This document shows, piece after piece, positions 32,690-35,612 of a DNA stretch of 35,612 nucleotides. The notes under the pieces were generated by a model that worked only from the letters and a program-made list of their open reading frames with translations, was not told where the DNA came from and did no database searches. Position numbers and translations under genes: made by a program. The stretch is from assembly GCA_964470845.1 (NCBI GenBank), contig CAYYEL010000012.1:1-35612 (forward strand), read 5' to 3'. Source of the stretch: HGM04593 sp964470845 (GTDB lineage: Bacteria > Bacteroidota > Bacteroidia > Bacteroidales > Bacteroidaceae). Within the stretch, counting starts at the first letter, position 1, and each line of letters begins with the position of its first letter.

Positions 32690-33331
32690 TTATTTATCGG
32701 TAGAATTACCTGTGGTAAGATAGGGCGACTGCACAAATGCTTGATTGATAGCATTAAGCGTACGCGATAGGCTCAGCGAGTTTCCATTCAGCAATCCGCA
32801 GATGTAAGAATTCCATATAACCGTAAGTTTGTCCTTTTCCACAGCCGAGGGCACTGTGCTTACAAGCTCGCCGATTATAGAGCCTGTACTGTAACTATAA
32901 TAGAACGAGTAAGGGTAGTACCAACCCCATCCGCCCCAATTCCAATAGCCGGGGTAGCTGTTCCACCAAGGGCCTGTCCCATAATTGTTAAAGTAGTAGG
33001 TGTTGTTTATGTAACTTAGTTGTAGCACCATATCTGCTTCTTCGGCGCTCGAAACAGGTGTATATCCACGCTCTTCGAGGTTGGCAATATAGGCATTGAC
33101 AATTGTTGTGGAATTGTTGTTGTTCCAGTAGGTAGGCTTTGCTTCATTACCAATGATTAGAATACTGTCAATCACGTGGAAGGTCTCCACAGTGTTGAAG
33201 TTTGTTCCCTTGTCGTAATTGGTATATACCAAATAGTCGTTGTCGAGCTTGTCGGTGTCGGGGTCTTTCTCGCACGAGAATACTCCAAACAGACAGGCTG
33301 CCAGAAGGGTAAAGGTTGCACACTTTTTCAT
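32690..33331 (-). CDS. DUF4136-type lipoprotein
   Basis: A 213-residue lipoprotein. The signal MKKCATFTLLAACLFGVFSC ends at Cys20, followed by EKDPDTD, a charged surface-export-like start. The body has ETFHVID (near 50), IVNAYIANLEERGYTPV and EEADMVLQLSYI, then a glycine/tyrosine/tryptophan-rich insert (WWNSYPGYWNWGGWGWYYPY). It closes with LTVIWNSYICGLL and ..AINQAF. This order matches DUF4136 lipoproteins of Bacteroidota. Function is unknown. It lies 47 bases after the preceding lipoprotein gene and is probably co-transcribed. Confidence 0.78.
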   Translation of the reverse strand: MKKCATFTLLAACLFGVFSCEKDPDTDKLDNDYLVYTNYDKGTNFNTVETFHVIDSILIIGNEAKPTYWNNNNSTTIVNAYIANLEERGYTPVSSAEEADMVLQLSYINNTYYFNNYGTGPWWNSYPGYWNWGGWGWYYPYSFYYSYSTGSIIGELVSTVPSAVEKDKLTVIWNSYICGLLNGNSLSLSRTLNAINQAFVQSPYLTTGNSTDK

Positions 33332-33378
33332 AAGACTTTTTGTTTATTGGTTAATAATAGGTTGTAGCTCCGATACTA

Positions 33379-33873
33379 TTATTTCTTGTGCCTGAGACGG
33401 TGAGCAGGGTTGGTCGATGATGCATCCATTTTGTTATTGAGACGTGTGAGCGAACTATCGCTGTTAACCCTTAGATTGATTTTTGGATTGTTGTTGTAGG
33501 ATACAAGCTCGTAGATAATGGCAGTACTGTCGTTGGGAATACCAATAAATACCATTGTTTCGCCGTTGTCGCTATTGTTGACGGTGTTATTATTTTCGTC
33601 AATGTAGCTTGTGTTTAGGGTATATGTGCCATCGTCATTAAGGCTCAGTGTCTGTATGGTGAGCACTGTGCTGCCTATCTGTCCGTTGTCGAGTGGCATA
33701 AGCCCTTCAAATACAAAGGTCTGTTTGTCGGCAATGGTGCTGTCGTTAAGCATATACAGACTGTCAGTCTCACTCTCAATCACAAGTCCGGGTTGATTGT
33801 TGTTTCCGCACGAGTTACACGCCGAGAATGTCAGCGTTGCAGCAACTGCTGCCAATGTTACAATTTTTTTCAT
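33379..33873 (-). CDS. NlpE-like lipoprotein
   Basis: A 164-residue lipoprotein with signal MKKIVTLAAVAATLTFSAC and lipidated Cys19. After a spacer, FVFEGLMPLDNGQIGSTVLTIQTLSLNDDGTYTLNTSYI resembles the first strands of NlpE, a lipoprotein whose N-domain senses surface or copper stress in E. coli. The NlpE CxxC motif is not seen; the NSCGN at the mature start is not in the expected place. The C-terminal tail is basic (AHRLRHKK). The family call is tentative. The adjacent DUF4136 and barrel genes suggest an envelope-related cluster. I find no firm promoter in 33874-33973. Confidence 0.6.
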   Translation of the reverse strand: MKKIVTLAAVAATLTFSACNSCGNNNQPGLVIESETDSLYMLNDSTIADKQTFVFEGLMPLDNGQIGSTVLTIQTLSLNDDGTYTLNTSYIDENNNTVNNSDNGETMVFIGIPNDSTAIIYELVSYNNNPKINLRVNSDSSLTRLNNKMDASSTNPAHRLRHKK

Positions 33874-33973
33874 TTCTTTTTATTTAATGGTTAATGCAAA
33901 CGCTTCTTTGCAAAATAACACATTTTGTGTGCGGCGGGTTTTTGTGCGATGTTTAAGAAATGAAAAAAAAGAT

Positions 33974-34009
33974 GAAGCTGTGTCAAAAACTACATTTTGA
34001 CACAGCTTC
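33974..34009 (-). terminator. Terminator after the S41-family gene
   Basis: 15-bp perfect stem GAAGCTGTGTCAAAA (33974-33988) with 33995-34009 and a 6-base loop. Read on the minus strand it is followed by ATC and a run of eight T. It lies about 40 bases beyond the S41-like stop codon. Confidence 0.85.
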
Positions 34010-34048
34010 TTTAGGTTTGCGGGAATTGATAAAATGCAAGGCGTTGAG
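33974..34048 (+). repeat. Dispersed structured repeat, short copy
   Basis: Shares the hairpin and the CTTTAGGTTTG, GAATTGA, AAAAT and CAAGGCGTTGAG blocks with the copy starting at 31801. Similarity stops at 34048, three bases before the stop codon of the S41-like gene (34053-34051). Stem bases differ between copies but remain paired. Confidence 0.8.
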
Positions 34049-34050
34049 GC

Positions 34051-35334
34051 CTACTCTGTTACTATGCTCTTGTAGCGTGTTTGAATTATGTTGGTTGATG
34101 CAGGCGTCGGATAATAGTCGGGCACAATACCGTGCAGCATAAGATAAAGTGTACTGTAAAGCATTGTCTCGTCGATGTTGCCAAGCGCCGGAATGTTGTA
34201 GCCTTGCAACTCGCTCACTTGATAATCGGGCTCAATACCGTATGGCGAGAGGATATTGCCATCGGGGGTACAGATGGCTGCAACGGCCGGATTTATTGTA
34301 AAGTCGTAAGGCGATTCTATGCTTTGCGTGTGCAGATTGTCGCCGGCAGTGGGCTCACCTATGAGAATCACTTTGTCGTTGCCCAAATGGTATTTCAGTG
34401 CAGCGATAAATGCTTCGGCTGTACCGCGTGTGGCATTTGTGGTTATTATAAATGTGTTCCACAGACTGAATGTCGTGGGTTGCGCCTTGAGTGTGTATTG
34501 CGTCTCTTTGTCGCTGTTGTTATTGTTGTATATGAGTGAACAGAATGTGCCTCCTATTGCTTCGGGGGCAATTGCCGATGCTAATGCGGCTGCTGTCTGC
34601 AATGCTCCGCCGCTATTATATCGCAGGTCTATTATAAGGTCGGTTATTCTTTCTGAGGCATAGTGCGCGAGTGTGGGTGCGAGGCTCTCGGTATCGGCGA
34701 AACGGTTGATTATTAAATATCCTACTTTGTGGTCGGAAATATTATAGATTGTATCTAAAATTATTGCCAACGGCTCAATGTTTGTGGCTTTTGATATATT
34801 CAGTGTGTCGCCTGCTTCCCAGATGTATCTGCCATCAATTGTATCTGGGACTATACGGCTCGTGTGCAGTGTTGTTGCATCGCCGCGCTCCAAATAACCG
34901 TAATTATTTGTGGTTATACTCTTGTTACCAACGCCCGAGAGCCACATTCCGCGTTTGACACCGGCTTTGTCGGCCGGTGAACCTTTCTCGACATACAGCA
35001 CGGCTGCATAGCTCTTGCCGGGCTTTATTCCAAGAGGGTCGCGTACGATGCTAAAAGTGAGGCCGTAGCTTGTTTGTGTGGCCGAGTCGGCAAAATGCGA
35101 GGCTTTATCGTCTTTTTGCAAAAGGCTGTAGAAAAAATCGGAACTCGCAGCGAAGAATTTGTTCCTGACAGGCTGCTTGAGAGTATCACCCCAAAAATAA
35201 TTCTCTTGCATCTGCGAGAAAATCCAATGGTTCTCTTCAGTGAGTTTATAATATTCGTATGTTCTATCCTCGCCACACGCTGCAAAAAAAAGTATAGCTA
35301 TAAACGAGTGGAGCAGTTTGCAAAATAGTCTCAT
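34051..35334 (-). CDS. S41-family (C-terminal processing peptidase-like) lipoprotein, probably catalytically inactive
   Basis: A 427-residue lipoprotein with signal MRLFCKLLHSFIAILFFAAC (Cys20) and GED after it. A helical N-terminal segment is followed by a PDZ-like domain (about 90-170, with VEKGSPADKAGVKRGMWL). An S41 peptidase fold follows, with VGYLIINRF, DLIIDLRYNSGG near 240 and VILIGEPTAGDN near 329. In active Bacteroidota S41 enzymes the nucleophile motif reads like SERTCSASE and the Lys motif like GxxTxGK. Here they read TNATRGTAE (near 303) and GEPTAGD, so both catalytic Ser and Lys appear replaced. It may act as a binding protein using its PDZ and groove. It has a strong promoter at 35438-35468 and a terminator at 33974. 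Confidence 0.85.
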   Translation of the reverse strand: MRLFCKLLHSFIAILFFAACGEDRTYEYYKLTEENHWIFSQMQENYFWGDTLKQPVRNKFFAASSDFFYSLLQKDDKASHFADSATQTSYGLTFSIVRDPLGIKPGKSYAAVLYVEKGSPADKAGVKRGMWLSGVGNKSITTNNYGYLERGDATTLHTSRIVPDTIDGRYIWEAGDTLNISKATNIEPLAIILDTIYNISDHKVGYLIINRFADTESLAPTLAHYASERITDLIIDLRYNSGGALQTAAALASAIAPEAIGGTFCSLIYNNNNSDKETQYTLKAQPTTFSLWNTFIITTNATRGTAEAFIAALKYHLGNDKVILIGEPTAGDNLHTQSIESPYDFTINPAVAAICTPDGNILSPYGIEPDYQVSELQGYNIPALGNIDETMLYSTLYLMLHGIVPDYYPTPASTNIIQTRYKSIVTE

Positions 35335-35437
35335 ATTGCTGTTTAAATTTCTATAAAAAGTATCAAAGAAATTGTTTAATTATTTGCATAATCAAGCGAG
35401 ATGAAATTTAACAATTTCTAACCGATAAATTACTTTG

Positions 35438-35468
35438 CGAAGATACGCCATTTTGGAATATTCTCAAA
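35438..35468 (-). promoter_or_regulatory. Promoter of the S41-family gene
   Basis: On the minus strand TTTG (35468-35465), a 19-base spacer and TATCTTCG (35445-35438) match the Bacteroidota consensus. The leader to the ATG at 35334 would be about 95 bases. From 35469 to the window end I see no gene. Confidence 0.72.
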
Positions 35469-35612
35469 GTATGAATGGCTAAAAAATGTAACGCTGAATT
35501 AAAGAGGGCAAACACTTGTACTTTTTGCCGGCTTTTGCACCCGGATAAAGAAACTTTATTACATACTGTCAAGATAGAAGTGCAACAAAATTCCCTCCTT
35601 GCTCACGACTTT

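Overview
The window looks like a draft chromosome segment from a member of the Bacteroidales (Bacteroidota). Several things point there. Promoters fit the Bacteroidota pattern TTTG, about 19 bases, TAnnTTTG or TATCTTCG. Lipoproteins carry acidic or lysine residues just after the lipobox cysteine, as in Bacteroidota surface-export signals. There are a Wzi-family capsule protein, a TonB-dependent receptor with FRAP and NPSL motifs, and two large proteins ending in type IX secretion (T9SS) sorting domains. Family and genus cannot be fixed from the sequence alone. A run of exactly 100 N at 17807-17906 shows the sequence is a scaffold, not a finished genome.

Layout: 1-3200 holds clpC (minus strand) and the gene for small SRP RNA with its own promoter and a very strong terminator. 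3200-8500 holds a solitary SGNH hydrolase, enolase (minus), and a plus-strand run of pepT, a 51-residue PMP3/YqaE membrane peptide, a conserved unknown protein and a small alarmone hydrolase-like HD protein fused to a helix-turn-helix tail. 8600-11640 is a minus-strand operon of a nucleotidyltransferase-like protein, a Wzi-like barrel and a small lipoprotein. 11886-18510 is a compact phage-derived cassette: a pyocin-knob tail-fibre protein, a 1427-residue mosaic fibre with a C-terminal SGNH esterase, a membrane-anchored coiled-coil (holin or spanin-like) protein, a 78-bp tandem repeat array and a P5-like lysin. It faces a convergent lrgAB pair. A tRNA-Gly(CCC) follows.

20203-29068 holds two paralogous secreted Asp-box beta-propeller proteins with PKD and T9SS sorting domains, a TonB-dependent receptor of the haem/haemoglobin type and a short TonB-like protein. 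29231-31791 holds an Xaa-Pro aminopeptidase overlapping a GDPD-like lipoprotein. 31988-35334 (minus) holds an outer-membrane barrel, a DUF4136 lipoprotein, an NlpE-like lipoprotein and an S41-family lipoprotein that lacks the usual catalytic residues. Two copies of a dispersed hairpin repeat with compensatory stem changes lie at 31801 and 33974.

The strongest candidates for undescribed biology are the fibre/lysin cassette with its repeated translation-start unit, the paired T9SS propeller plus TonB receptor locus, and the covarying dispersed hairpin element. All functional statements are inferred from reading the sequence; no database search was run.
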